DNA of 64,000 nucleotides from Diplodia intermedia (lineage: Eukaryota; Ascomycota; Dothideomycetes; Botryosphaeriales; Botryosphaeriaceae), in NCBI GenBank assembly GCA_021495925.1, contig JAKEKT010000033.1, forward strand, positions 124,001 to 188,000, read 5' to 3'. A model generated the notes under the pieces. It did not search any database, was not told the DNA's origin, and worked only from the letters and a program-made list of their open reading frames with translations. This document shows, one piece after another, positions 32,202 to 43,964 of this stretch (within the stretch, counting starts at the first letter, position 1; each line of letters opens with the position of its first letter). Both the position numbers and the translations under genes were made by a program.

Positions 32202-34380
32202 ATGGCTCAAACGCAAGAGTTTCTCAGGCGAGGCTGGTGCCCGCACCAAGTCACCAGAATCTACGAAACATATACCCCCGAGGTGATATCTTACCTCAGT
32301 CAGCTCGACCGGCGGGGATTCCGGAATGTCGACCATTCGCTGTGCGTCAATGAGGAGAATTGCGTCGCTTACAGCGTCAACACTGATACCTATGTGACGA
32401 AACACCGCGAGAAAGGATGCAACTGTCCCATGGTCAGTGTTGACTACAAAAAAATGGTCGGCATCATTCAGTCTGGAAAGGTTCCACTCATTTCGATCAA
32501 GGAACGTGGAGGCCAGATCACTTTGGACGTACGACCTCGGGAACCCACCAGCCAATACGTTGCGATCTCGCATGTGTGGTTCGACGGGCTGGGTAATATC
32601 AACAGCAACTCTTTACCACGTTGTCAACTTGTTAGACTTTGCAAAAGTCTCAAGAAGATGCCTTCGGATATTACGACGTCTTTAGGCCGTCGTCTTGGCC
32701 TTTGCCAACCACTAAGTCTCTGGATGGACACTCTCTGCATCCCCGTCGAGGCAGCACACCTGGGTCTGAGACAGCAAGAAATCAACCAGATGGACTCGAT
32801 ATACGCGGGGGCAGCTCAAGTACTCGTGCTTGATGCTGAACTTGAAAGGATATCGGCCTATAAGGCACATAACCTTTTCAGCGGCTTGATGCAGCTTCTC
32901 TACAACCTTCAAGAAGGTGTCCATGTCGATGAGCCTTCAATCAGTCAGGAGGCAGTTGCGCGTACACTTTTCAGCGCATGGATGCAGCGAAGCTGGACTC
33001 TTCAAGAAGGAGTCCTTGCCGACGAGGTCCGAATTCAATACAAGGATAAAGTTCTCCGTCCATCCAATGCACCATTTATACCAAGGCACGATCGGAGGGT
33101 GAATGGGAGATTGTGGTCATCTCTCTGGAGTCAACTTCAAATCGGCCGAAACGGGGGTTGGATCGGGCTTCCGTTTCTCGAATATCACATTATGAAGTTG
33201 GGGTATACATTGGAGTCGATTATGACTTTTATGCCAAGATCTATACTAAATCTCTTCCCACCATATACCTCGCTCGAATCACTCACACATTTCGATTCGC
33301 TTCGTCGCACATCTGGCGATGACTACCGGGTAGCTCAACTGGTTCGGACATGGAATGAACTTGCTCATCGATCAACGACAAAGAAAGAAGACGTTCATGC
33401 AATCATCGCAAACCTTCTAGACTTTCATGCCTACAGCGTCATGAAGCTCAACGAACACGAACGTCTACTTCGCATGATCCTCAGCTTTGGCACACTGCCT
33501 CTATCTTTATTTTACAATACCGGCCCGAGACCTCTGCAGGGGCGAGCTTCGAACAACAGATGGGTGCCGAGCCAACCGAGCAAGAGCGTACTGACAGAAA
33601 CTCCGATTATGAGGATAACAAGGGGCGGCCTTATTTTCGAATTGGACGAGGCTGACAGGTGCTCAACACGAATTTTCATAACAGAAAAGGCTCACCTCTC
33701 CACTACGTCATTCCAGTTCAAACTACCTTTGGCGAATGTGTTATATGAGGCAAAGCTCTTCGTTGATGGCGACGATGAGCTTGAAATCGACAGAGCCGCA
33801 TCCAACAGTATCTGCATCGTCTGTGAAACGTCTCCTTCGGACATCGACAAAACAATCAGGGGAGCATTATTTCTAGTCAACAGAGTCGACGAAGCCGGTC
33901 TCGATCTGGTCTTTGACAGCCCGCTCTGCATCAGTAAACTCCGACCATGGGAGGAAACCGACCGAAATCCTGCATGGTACGTGCATGAGCTCAAAGAAGT
34001 CGCACCTGACTCTGACATTGTCGTACGGTATAGTAAGACTATCTTACAATGGTTGAATAAGGGACCCTTATCTGACTCGTCTAGATAAGCCTTCAGACTT
34101 CACGCCCCTCATCCGCCGTCCAAAAATCATCCGGCACTCGGAAGTTGTGAGAAATATCAACAACGTAATCGATTTCCTGCAGGCTTTAATTCCGCCCGTA
34201 GTTGTAAACTTGCTTTACAAACAAACACTTTCCAGCTATCACTTTCGGTTTGGCGTAGTGGGAGTGCTTGTTCTTTTGTCGATGCTCGTTCATTACGTGG
34301 GGTATAGAATATTCCTGCGTATGCGCACCAATTGGCTATCTTCCTTCGATCCCGATCATATGGACTTCCAGGCTACATAG
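32202..34380 (+). CDS. HET-domain protein with C-terminal membrane segment
   Basis: Exon 1 32202-34032, exon 2 34085-34380, 708 aa. The first frame stops at 34086-34088, but a strong GTAAGA donor at 34033 and a TCTAG acceptor at 34083-34084 (or CTTCAG at 34095-34096, also in phase) join it to a second frame. That frame encodes FTPLIRRPKIIRHSEVVRNI, an amphipathic stretch and a hydrophobic helix (FGVVGVLVLLSMLVHYVGYR). HET motifs: YVAISHVWFDGLGN, LWMDTLCIPV, IYAGAAQVLVLDAEL, AWMQRSWTLQEGVLADEVRI. The HET domain triggers cell death in heterokaryon incompatibility and is related to TIR-like folds. The single membrane-anchoring helix would place it at a membrane. Whether it is a true incompatibility gene cannot be told from one genome. 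Confidence 0.85.
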
Positions 34381-35283
34381 ATCAATGCTGTATTACTTTC
34401 GTACGAAAGTCAACGTATTGAAATCCACACGTCCTACTGAGCGCTGTATCTATTAATCTCTTTCTGCCACAACCCGAGATATCAAACAAGAGCATACACA
34501 GAGCGAAGTAGACCATCAAACACAAGCACCAAGAGACCACACTAAGAAGTTTTGGATCATCATACAAGCATCATTTATTAACATTACAACGACCACCTTC
34601 GCAGGTAGCTGCCGCGTGCTCAGGAGCAAGAAGAAAGAATGACGTTTCTTTTTCTTCTCCCAGCAATCTTTGTACCATCCTTGCCTCCGTCGTCTATCTC
34701 CCCCCAATGAGAGACTGCGCTCTACTCACTTGCCCTCTCCCTCCGTATCCAACGAGCAAATTATGGAACCGCCGCAGTGCAGATGTGATCCCTCGGCAAC
34801 CCTTTCCTTGAAAAAGGCAAGGGGGTGAAGATATCCTCCATCCACGCTCAATCGGTACCCTTCCGTCGTGATTACTCTTGCTTCCGGCCATCCCGCTTCG
34901 CAGAGAAAACAGGCAGGAACAAGCAAACAAAAACAAAAGCAAGCCATCTACACAGAAAGGTAGAGGAGGGAATCTCTCGCTTGATGTTGCTTGGAGCAAT
35001 AGAAGAAAATCGGCAATGCTTGGGTGAAAGCAAGGGCGAAAACAAAACGATCCATCGCTGATGCAAAAAAAGACGCCGTAAAGCCGTGAAATCTAGTGGG
35101 ATCCTCGCTTGCTTGATCCGTACAAGCAGCGGTGCTGTGACTCGAATTCGAAAAGAGAAAAAACCGTGACCGTTTCATGAGCTCATCCATGCAAAATTGC
35201 CGAACGCCGGGGACTAATGCGAAGAAGATTGAAAATGAGAATCAATGGTAAATTTTTGGGAAAGTAGGAATAAAAAATTTTCT
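34381..35283. other. Convergent intergenic region
   Basis: This lies between the HET gene and the minus-strand GH79 gene and holds both 3' flanks. Small ORFs on both strands (34694-34999, 34948-35190) have no motif. No structure beyond AT-rich sequence near 35230-35283 was noticed. Confidence 0.5.
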
Positions 35284-37176
35284 TTACCAGATTTGGTACG
35301 TGGCAATGGCGAAGACGGTGAAGGCCATGAGCATGGTCATGCCGTATCCACGGTCGCCAGCCCTTGCGGCGGCGCTCGTAGAGGTGGCGGATGCAGCAGA
35401 TCCGGTGATGCTGTTGGCAATGGCGAGGGAAGTCGACGCGATGGCAGCGAGCGTGGCCGTGCTGGCGCTAGTCGAGGAAGCAGAGCTGTCCCTGTCGACC
35501 GAGGTACCGTTGATAGTAACAGCGTTGCTACCAAGCTGGGCGCCGATGTAGGCGATCACTGCCTCCGAGTCGCGGACGGAGAAGGTGGCCTTGCCGTCGT
35601 CACCAATCTTGACGGTTTCCGCAGTGTCGTTGACAGTCTTCGCCATGCCGTCGTCATCCGAATATTGGACACCGTTCCATGTGACATCGCTGGTCGAATC
35701 GGCGCCGTCGGCTGTCAGACGCGAGATGAAGAGGGTCTGACCCTTGTAGTCGGACAACGAGAGCGAGATGGGCAGGCTGCTCTTGGATCCAGTGGAGTTG
35801 ACCTGCATCGAGTTGATGATGATGAATGACGTCAGGTCACCGCCACCATATCCAGCGTACATGCGAACGTTGCTCTTGTAGTCCGAAGGGACATTGTCGT
35901 TGGGAAGGGACGCGATCTGAGTGGTGCCGTTGCCGGAACCGATGAATTGCGCCATGGCGGCATAGGCGTAGTAAACGGGGCGCACGTTCTTCGAGACACC
36001 GTTGCGGTCGATGGGCTGCCAAGGAGCGGCCATGGAGTTGTCGGTCATGTGCATCTGGATCGACGACATGTTCAAGGTGGCACCGTACAGGAAGAAGTTC
36101 AGGTTCCAGAGCGCAGCACCAAACGTGTTGCTGACACCAGCCAGACCAACAGGGCCGACGCTCTGCATCTCGCGGAGATAGTAGGGCAGGCCGGTCTTGA
36201 GGGCAATGGCAATCTGGTCCTCCCAGTACTCGAACTGCGAGTCAGTGTTGTCCAGGTTCATCATCCAGTTGACGGTGATGGGGAAGGTGGAGACGTCGAT
36301 GAAGTACAGGTAGTCGTGCTGGTTCCAGGCGCGCAGGTAGGGGCTGCTGCTGCTCTGCACGTCCTCCTGGATGCCGTCGTCGACAAGCATGCTCATCTCA
36401 AAAGTGGTACCGATGGTGCTGGCAGTGCAAGGGCCCTCAAAAAAGTTGATGGGCAAGCCGGCGGGCTTCAGGACCTTCTCGTAGACAGCGGCGGCGCGCT
36501 TCTCCCATTGGTCAACGTAGGTCTGGCCGTCCCACGTGCCGTTGCGGAAGGCGTTCTGAAGGTACAAATCAGGCTCGTTGCCAATCTCAAAGGCAATCAG
36601 CTCGACGTTGGAGAGGTTGTTCACGGCAGCCGAGGCCATGAGGGTAATCTGATCAAGGTAATCGGCCTGGAAGTAGGCGAGGTTGAGACCAAAGACGATA
36701 GGAGTGCCCTTGGGGAACCTGCTGACCGCCTCGAAGAAGGTGGGGCCAATGATATCGGCATCACTGGCAATAGCGCCCTGGCCAACCGAGTTCTCGTTCG
36801 TCTTGATCGTGTACTCGTTCATGTCGGCCTGGTAGAGAAAGTAATCCTCGGTGTTGCCGCCGAGGCGGATCACGCCAGGCTTGCCAGTGTAGTTGGCCAA
36901 GTTCTCCATCAGGTTGACGGAGAACTCATTGGCGTTCTCGGCTCCGGTGAAGGAGAACAGGTTGGAGGGCTCGATGCCTGGTCACTGTCAGCACCAAGTC
37001 GCGCGCATTAGGGCGGAAGACGAACCGAAGCCTGCATAGTCCTGGGGAATGTACTGGGAAATGCCGCTAGCTTTGGCGGCGCTGGCCGTGGGCGTGACGG
37101 AAACGGTAGACTGGGCATCCGCGACGGCGGCCGCCAGCGAAAAAGCGCCGGCCACGCGGGATATCCTTGGTAGCAT
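35284..37176 (-). CDS. GPI-anchored glycoside hydrolase family 79-like enzyme
   Basis: Minus strand, exon 1 37176-37026, intron 37025-36978 (48 bp, GTTCGT...CCAG), exon 2 36977-35284; 614 aa. The splice gives QDYAGFGIEPSNLFSFTG, a typical start of the GH79 barrel. Signal peptide: MLPRISRVAGAFSLAAAVAD. The predicted acid/base Glu is in FEIGNEPDLY (about E185) and the likely nucleophile in YYLREMQSVG (about E320), both in the expected order. A beta-sandwich domain follows (DYKGQTLFISRL). The C-terminus is Ser/Ala-rich with a terminal hydrophobic segment (GMTMLMAFTVFAIATYQIW) consistent with a GPI anchor. GH79 enzymes release glucuronic acid or 4-O-methyl-glucuronic acid from glycans such as arabinogalactan proteins. 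A wall-anchored role is inference. Confidence 0.88.
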
Positions 37177-40100
37177 GTTGAAAGTGAAGCTGGGTCCTAA
37201 AAACTGCCGGCAGAAAGCAAGGAGAGTGGGAGCTCCAGGGGCAAGAGGATGGCGTCGGCGGAGCGGGGCCTGAAGACGATGCGCAAGACTGACTGAGCGA
37301 GCGGCAGTCTGGGGAGGAGATGGTGGTACGGGCAGGCGCACTGGGGCCGGCGCGTGCAGAGAATAAAAGGAAGCCGGGGGCTGGGGTAGCGGCAGATGTG
37401 GCTCCTGCCCTCCGCGCCGCTTCCTTGCAACCTGCAGCCGCGCCGAGTGACGTGATGGATTGGCCCTGCGACGCGTGTCGCCAGGCTGTGGCTGACAGCT
37501 CACGCCGCAACCCTCCCTCGCAAACGCATCCTTGTGTGCATCCAGCAATCGTCCACTCCCTGCCCAGCGGAGAACCGCCTGCGCTCCCAATGGCCGCTGC
37601 CCATGCCCGCACCGCCGCCAGCATGCGATTGCCCCGGCGCGACGTCTCGGCGGCTGCGGCGGCCACACAGCAGCATTTTCTGGCGTCAAGCCGTGCGCTC
37701 CGGGCGATCGGTTGTCGCGATGGAGCATGGCGCAATGGAGCATTGCAGCTGGCTTGGCCCCGGAAGCACGCGCCCACGCCGGCGCTCAGGCCGCCCGGCC
37801 ACCGACGGCTGATGTCACACCTTGCTGCCTCCGCTGGCATTCCTCACGCACGCAGAAAAACAGCATGAGACAGCGCTGTGGCACCGTCTGACTCGCGCCT
37901 TGGAATCTGCGCGGCGCGATCAGCGAGCTGCAGCCAAGCAGGCAAGCCGGCAGCAGCACGGCACGCGGCCGGAAATGCGGCTCAATTGGCGCGCACGGAG
38001 GTTTGCGCAAACAGGGCTATTAACCTCTAGGTGACGGGCACTCGCGAGCCGCCCGAAAGCATGGCAGCGATACCGCTGGTATTGGCCGGCGCCGCCCAGG
38101 CTTGCGGCGTGCCGCGTTCCGGGGCGTCCTCCCCTGCGGTTCCTCATCTCCGCAGAACGCCATGGCATTTTACCCACGCGACGGCCTTGTTGCGACGGAC
38201 TTCTGCTGCGCGCGCGAGAGTTGTGCTTGGGTTCCAGTGCCGCGGCGGACATTTCCTAGCGCCATGCGGCGCTCTCACCGTCTCGCTGATCTGCCGCCCC
38301 ACCGCTGCGCTGCTCAGCGCGAACCGGGCGCCTGACAAACAGCGGCCAGCCTCCCGTGCCTCCTGTGACGAAGCTTCCGTCGGCCGCCAGCGCCACTGAC
38401 AGAAACAGCAACGAAGGAGAAAAAGGAGCTGGACGCCTTTCCTGTCAGGGCCTCACGCCGCCCCACCATGTTCCGATTCTGCAACAGGCCTGCGACCGCG
38501 ACCGAGACCACGACCGAGACTGCAGCACGCCTGCGACGAGCCTCGAAGAGGCCGATGCCCCACCCATGTCGGTGCGCGCGCCTGTGCTGCACCGCCCTTC
38601 CGTCATCGTCCCGACATCAGACAAATCCATCTATCGATCTTCAAGGAAAAACCACAGTACAGCACAGCAGCCCCAGCCCAGCCTCGTCCAATCTCCACCC
38701 CAACACTGCTCCCAGACCACGCCGAGATCCAACCCTTCTCTCGCGAGACACCACAACTTGGCAGCCCACTTTGTCGGCCGGCGCGGCAGCAGCAGCGCGC
38801 TCGCGCGGGCCTATGATCTCAAGGGCGGGCCAAGCCAAGCAACAACTTGTGTTCACGTCCCGTTTCGGCGTGGTTGCGCTAACCCACACAGCCACACTCT
38901 GAGCTTGCTGCTCACCCAACCACCATGCACCATCACACGCATGCATATCCCGTTTCTGCAGCTCAACCTGCCGCCTTGCAGCCTGCTTTTTGCATCCCAG
39001 CCGCTTGGCACATCCTGTTTTTCTAACAATATCAAGCCAATGAGAAGCCCGTTTCAAATTGACCAATTATTTGCCACCAAGGGATGGCAGTAGACAAAAA
39101 AAAAGGAGAAGGGAAGCCATCCAGAAATTAACTGCATCCCGAAGCCGGACGAAGCAACAGTCATGCAGTGAAACCAATGACGTGAACGACTCCTGTAAAT
39201 AACTTATTCCTTTATGCCGTCTCTCCACCACCACGCCAGGGTCCATCGTATCCAGCGACCCGCTACGTTGGTTGTACAAGTCAAGTTAGCCAGGACCCTT
39301 CCTCTGGTTGCGGATCGCCGGCAGAGGCTTGCGTTGCGCGCGCGCGCAAGCGTTGCTCCAGTTCAGGCCGCCCGCACATGTGGGGATACGGTACCTGAGT
39401 CAATGTGGAGATAGGTAACGACGAGGGTGGTTGGGCCCTCCCTCTCACCTCCTCCAAAAAAAACTCGTTGCGTTACCGGAAGAGACCCTGACGAGCGCTG
39501 ACCGGTGACGACGCTGGCCGTGAAGAAGGAGCGATGATGCGGACCAACATCCGGCCAACATTGCAGATCGGAGCTGACCAGCGTGTTTCAGTGCCGATTT
39601 CTTTCGCGATGAACTGGCCAGTATGTTGCAGAGCGGATATCTCGGAAAGAGTAGTGGTGCGGTTGAGCCAGAGGTTGGTGTCGAGTTGGAGGGAGCTTCC
39701 CGAGAACCAACGATCGTTGTTTGAATGTAGGACCATCTTCTTGAACACGTGCCTTCCCTGTTGACCGCAGCTAACCATCGTGTTGTACGTACAGCCTCCA
39801 TGTAGCGGAGATACTAGCTCCCGCACACTACAACAAACTCCGACCAGCGGGAGCACGAAGTAAACTACGCGCGAGGTTCGGTGAGAACCTTGAATGTTCT
39901 GCCGACCGGCAACAATGCTACCACACCCATTGTCTTCACTATTTTCTCGGCAATGCGGAAAGCTGCCCGTTCACCAGCACCCTCCTCCGCACCCAAGCAA
40001 AAATACATCCCTTTTCTCGCTTGCATCGGCCGCTTCGTGTTCCTCTCATCGGCCAGCTATTACGATGTTGATCCTTTCTCTCTATAGCGATGCTCCCGTT

Positions 40101-41320
40101 GGTCATGGCATCGAACAACACGCATGCGAAGAAGGGGAAGGGGGGGATGCTTTCTCGAGAGAAAGGGAGAGAGCGCATGTACACGACAGCAAATGCAACA
40201 ACCAAACCCACCCCAGGCTGTCGTTGAAAGCGCTGTTTCTGAGCCACTATTTACTGTGGCTGGAGCGATCATCATTGCTGGACCAGTCGTTCTCGAGAAC
40301 AGCAACATGCACAACCGCGATCATTCTTCCCCACAAATCAGCAAAACTCACCTCCTCCCCCCCAAAATTCTACCAAGGTGTTCGCGATCTTAAGGTTAAT
40401 CGTGAAGAAGCTTAATTTCCGGCGATTGCCGAAAACTTAGTCACCCGTGGTGTGGCTCTCTACACGATAAGCTTTTTTTTCCGTTATACTTTTGCCTCTA
40501 ACTACTGGCGTCCATGACTCTTCCTCAGTCGGCACGGTCCATCGACACGTCCACCACCACACTAGGGGGGTCATACAACACTCCAGCCCTCCAAACCCTA
40601 CCGAAGGACCCGGGGGGGAGAGGAGTGGAAGCCCATGTGTACCCGGACGTAGATACGATTGTCAAATTCGCACCAACATATCAGGATGGGATTTTCATCA
40701 CGACCTACGTATATGCGGCACGCGCCTCCGGTGGGTGTGATTGGAAGTTTTCGCACAGGTACGTACGATGCCGGGCAGGTCACGGTATGCAATTTCACCC
40801 ATCCGTTTTTTTTTCTCATCATCAGCGGATGCAGAAATCCCTTGGTTTCAGCTACCTGATCAACAGCGTCTGTTGACTGCTGTGGTGGTTGCTATAGATT
40901 CTATGATTCCAAGCCCTCCCATAAGCTTCTTCTCCACCTCTAAGAAGAGAAAGAGAGAGAGCTCTGCTTGATTTAAGAGTCCACCCCTCATTTCGCGCGC
41001 CCCATTCATGAAGCCCAACTACGTAGGCCAATCTTTGACAGGCCCAAGATCCCGGTCTTGAGAGTAGTAGCAAATCCTTTTTCCCATCCAGCTTTGTTAT
41101 TCGGTTTTTTGCCCCTCTTTAAGCGCCGAGTTGGAAAACAAAAAATTGCACCTATGGCTTGGAAGGGAGGCGCCATTCTCTCTAATTCCCCGCTCCGTAG
41201 GAAACCCTTCCTGCGCCGCGCTGGGAAAAAAAGAAAGAACCAAAATGACAATGGGCCACCGGTTATACAAGTATCAGCGAGAAAAGAGGCGGTTGCCTCC
41301 TTTTCTGTTGCACACTAACT
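37177..41320. other. Long gene-poor spacer between GH79 gene and PRP43 homolog
   Basis: About 4.1 kb, the largest empty interval. It holds the GH79 promoter on the left and the helicase 3' flank on the right. ORFs at 37067-37840 (minus), 38356-39093 and 39894-40415 are Arg/Pro/Ser-rich without motifs. An ORF from ATG 40514 has locally protein-like composition (TIVKFAPTYQDGIFITTYVY) but no recognised family. No RNA gene was identified, though a non-coding RNA cannot be excluded. Confidence 0.45.
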
Positions 41321-43637
41321 TCAGCGCTTGCCCTTGATGGCCTCCCTGCGCCTCATCTTGTCAACGGTGCGTTGCAGAGCCATCTTAATGTCGCCCTTCT
41401 TGAACCCGGCAAGATCGTAGTAGGTGGGCGCGATGTCCAAGAGCCACTCGGGCTTGACCGACGTAACAGTGCGGATGTAGTTCTTGGTGGTCAGGACGAA
41501 CTCGTTGTAGACGACCCACTCGCTGTCGTGGCCGAGGACGGTGGACGGATGGAGCAGCACGTTCTGCTCGTCCTTGACGGTGATGTATGTCTTGCCCGTG
41601 CCGTCCCTCTTGGCGACCTGCATGAAGAAGCCGCTGACAAGAGCGCGGCGGATATTCTCGTAATACTTCTTGTCCTCGAATGGCGTGGACATGAGCGCGA
41701 TCTCGTTGCGCTCCATGATACGACGGAGCTGCAGACGGACGTTGTCGGCTTGCTGAAGGGCACGGTAAGACAGGAAGTGGTCGTGGCACCACTGCTTGGC
41801 GTTCGCCTGGGCGTCGTCGGACTTGAATGCGTGGTAGACGTTCAGCATCGTCAGCTGGTCGCCGTCGGGATGAGCGAAAAGATCCTTCATTTCATCGGCT
41901 CGTTTGCGGGCACTGGCCGGACGGACGAAGATCTGCGGAACGGAGAGGAGAGCAACGAGGGAGAGGATCTCGTTGGAGCAGAAGAACTCAGGCGAGGAGA
42001 TGAGCATGACGGCGAGAGCGGGGTCAAGAGGGAAGTCGGACGCCAGGCGACCAAGCGTAGTAAGTTCACCCTCATCGTCGAGACACGCCAGGTAGTTCAA
42101 CTCCTCCAAGGCGCGCATTAGAGTCTCGGGCGCAGGAGGATCCATGAGATCAAAGTGCACCAGGTCCTCAATGCCAAGCTTCTTCAGCTCCAAGACAGTG
42201 GCTGACAAGTTGGAGCGCAGGATCTCGGGATAAGTCTGCTCAATAAGCTCAGACTTGAAGGCCTTCTCGGTATACAGACGGAAGCACTTTCCAGGCCTGG
42301 TACGACCGGCACGACCGGCACGCTGCTGGGCAGAAGCCTTGGAGATAGGAGACACCAGAAGAGACTCGACACGAATACGAGGGTTGTAGACCTTCTGCTT
42401 GCTGAATCCAGGGTCAACGACGTATACGATACCGTCAATGGTAAGCGAGGTTTCGGCAATGTTGGTCGAGACAATGACCTTGCGACCGGGACGTCCACCC
42501 GCAGTGCGCGGCGGGGGAGCGGGCTCGAAGATCTTCTGCTGCTGGTGCGGAGGCAGAGTACCGTACAGCGGGTAGACCTTGAGGGGACCGGCATCGGCCT
42601 CGCGAGTCATCTCGTCCGCCTCCAGACTAATCTTCCTGCAGGCATCTTCAATCTCCTCCTCACCAGTCAAGAACAGGAGGATGTCGCCGTCGGGCTCGGT
42701 AGCGTGGATCTGGAGGACAGTACGCAGAGCAGCCTCGACGTAATCGCGCTCAGGCTCAGGAGTATAGAAGATCTCGACCGGATGAGTACGACCCGGGACG
42801 GCAAGTAGAGGTGCGTCGTTGAAGTAGCGCTGGAACTTTTGGGCATCCAGGGTGGCGGACATGATGACCAGCTTCAGATCGGGCCTGCGCCCGACGACCT
42901 CCTTCAGCAAACCCATCAGGATATCGGTAGCCAGAGTACGTTCGTGGGCCTCGTCGAGAATGATGGTGCTATAGCGGGACAGGTTGTGATCGTTCATGGC
43001 CTCGCGCAGCAGCATACCATCCGTCATGTACTTCATGATGGTCTTGTGCGACGTGCGGTCCTCGAAACGAATGCTGTAACCAACCTCCTCGCCCAAGGAG
43101 ACATCCATCTCGTCGGCGACACGCTGGGCGACGGACATGGCGGCGACACGACGGGGCTGGGTACAGGCGACCATCTTGGCCTGCGACTGGGGAAGATCGT
43201 CGAATAGGACGAACTGCGGGATCTGGGTGGTCTTTCCGGAACCGGTCTCACCGACGAAGACGAGGATCTGGGTGCTCTGGTACATCTGCAGGAACTCATC
43301 TCTGGGTAAGGTTAGCTAGCACGCGCAGAGGAGAGCGGGAAACTTGCCTCTGGGCGTGGACGGGCAGATCGCGGCGGGTCCTCAGGATGTCGAAGTACTT
43401 CCTGGACAGCGGCTGTCCGGTGAAAGGATTGTTGGGGCCATCCTCAGCCTTCCGGGCGTCCTCGCAAGTGGTCTTGTGGCGACGGAACTGGGACAGGGCA
43501 GAGCCGTTGGCGGAGCCGTTGGAGCCGTCGGCCTCGTACATGTGGGCGAGGTAGGGATTGGCCTTGGGGTCCATTTCGGCGGCGGTCTTCTGGCGCTTGG
43601 CGCGGCTCTCAGCACCGTCGGGTCTGCGGTCAGCCAT
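41321..43637 (-). CDS. PRP43: DEAH-box RNA helicase, Prp43 type
   Basis: Minus strand, exon 1 43637-43348, intron 43347-43302, exon 2 43301-41321; 756 aa, the usual Prp43 length. Motifs: Walker A GETGSGKTTQ (about 113-122), TQPRRVAAMSVAQRV, DEAH (about 213-216), SAT (VIMSATLDA), LTGEEEIEDACRKI, STNIAETSLTIDGIVYVVD and QRAGRAGRTRPGKCFRLYTE. The ratchet/WH and OB-fold regions follow (DFPLDPALAVMLISSPEFFC, VLGHDSEWVVYNEFV). Prp43 disassembles lariat-intron spliceosomes and remodels pre-ribosomes in the nucleus, activated by G-patch proteins. The single intron needs a GC donor (AG|GCAAGT), which restores VHAQRDEFLQM. It is divergent from a PRMT5 homolog. Confidence 0.96.
43302..43347 (-). other. 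Non-canonical GC-AG intron in PRP43 homolog
   Basis: Reading the minus strand, exon ...CCAGAG meets GCAAGT, and the acceptor is ACCCAG before AGATGAG. The only nearby GT (5 bases on) would put a stop codon in frame after splicing. The GC donor has the strong AG|GCAAGT context that such introns need for U1 pairing. Confidence 0.85.
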
Positions 43638-43964
43638 GGTCGCGCGGGGCGTGCAGCGGGAGGAATGCGAGGGGGAGACCGTGTCCTGGCTGCGCTCGGC
43701 GATGGTGTTTGGACTTTTGCCGCAAAATAAATCGCGGGCCGCGCTTATGTCAGCGGCTCACCGCCCGCGCACGGGCGGCAAATCGCGCTTTCCCGCGCGG
43801 CGCGGTGGGTTTGGCCGCGACCGCGGACCCTCGAAATTTTGGCCTCAGAGTTGCGCGCTGCACTGCTTCTTCCAGGGCCAGCCCGCACTGAGCTCGTTGC
43901 TGCCGTTTTTCTGCTTGGTCGCTGTCGCACCAGCCGTGCGACCCGTCTGCCCCGCATCACTCCC
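43638..43964. promoter_or_regulatory. Shared divergent promoter, PRP43 / PRMT5 homologs
   Basis: 327 bp separate the two start codons (43637 minus, 43965 plus). The interval is GC-rich with repeated CCGCG-type sequence around 43735-43830. It is too short for independent promoters of the usual size. Confidence 0.6.

Noticed and set aside
34147..34380. Separate 77-aa membrane protein gene
   Set aside because: The frame has no ATG start; it opens with GTG and is better explained as the terminal exon of the HET gene through an in-phase intron.
35947..37011. 354-codon plus-strand open frame opposite the GH79 gene
   Set aside because: Shadow of the well-supported GH79 coding sequence; no start context or motif.
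38356..39093. 245-codon plus-strand frame near GH79 promoter
   Set aside because: Pro/Ser/His-rich low-information sequence; other frames are equally open.
40514..40876. 120-codon plus-strand frame with partly protein-like sequence
   Set aside because: ATG present but no family, homolog or intron support; kept only as a candidate in the spacer note.
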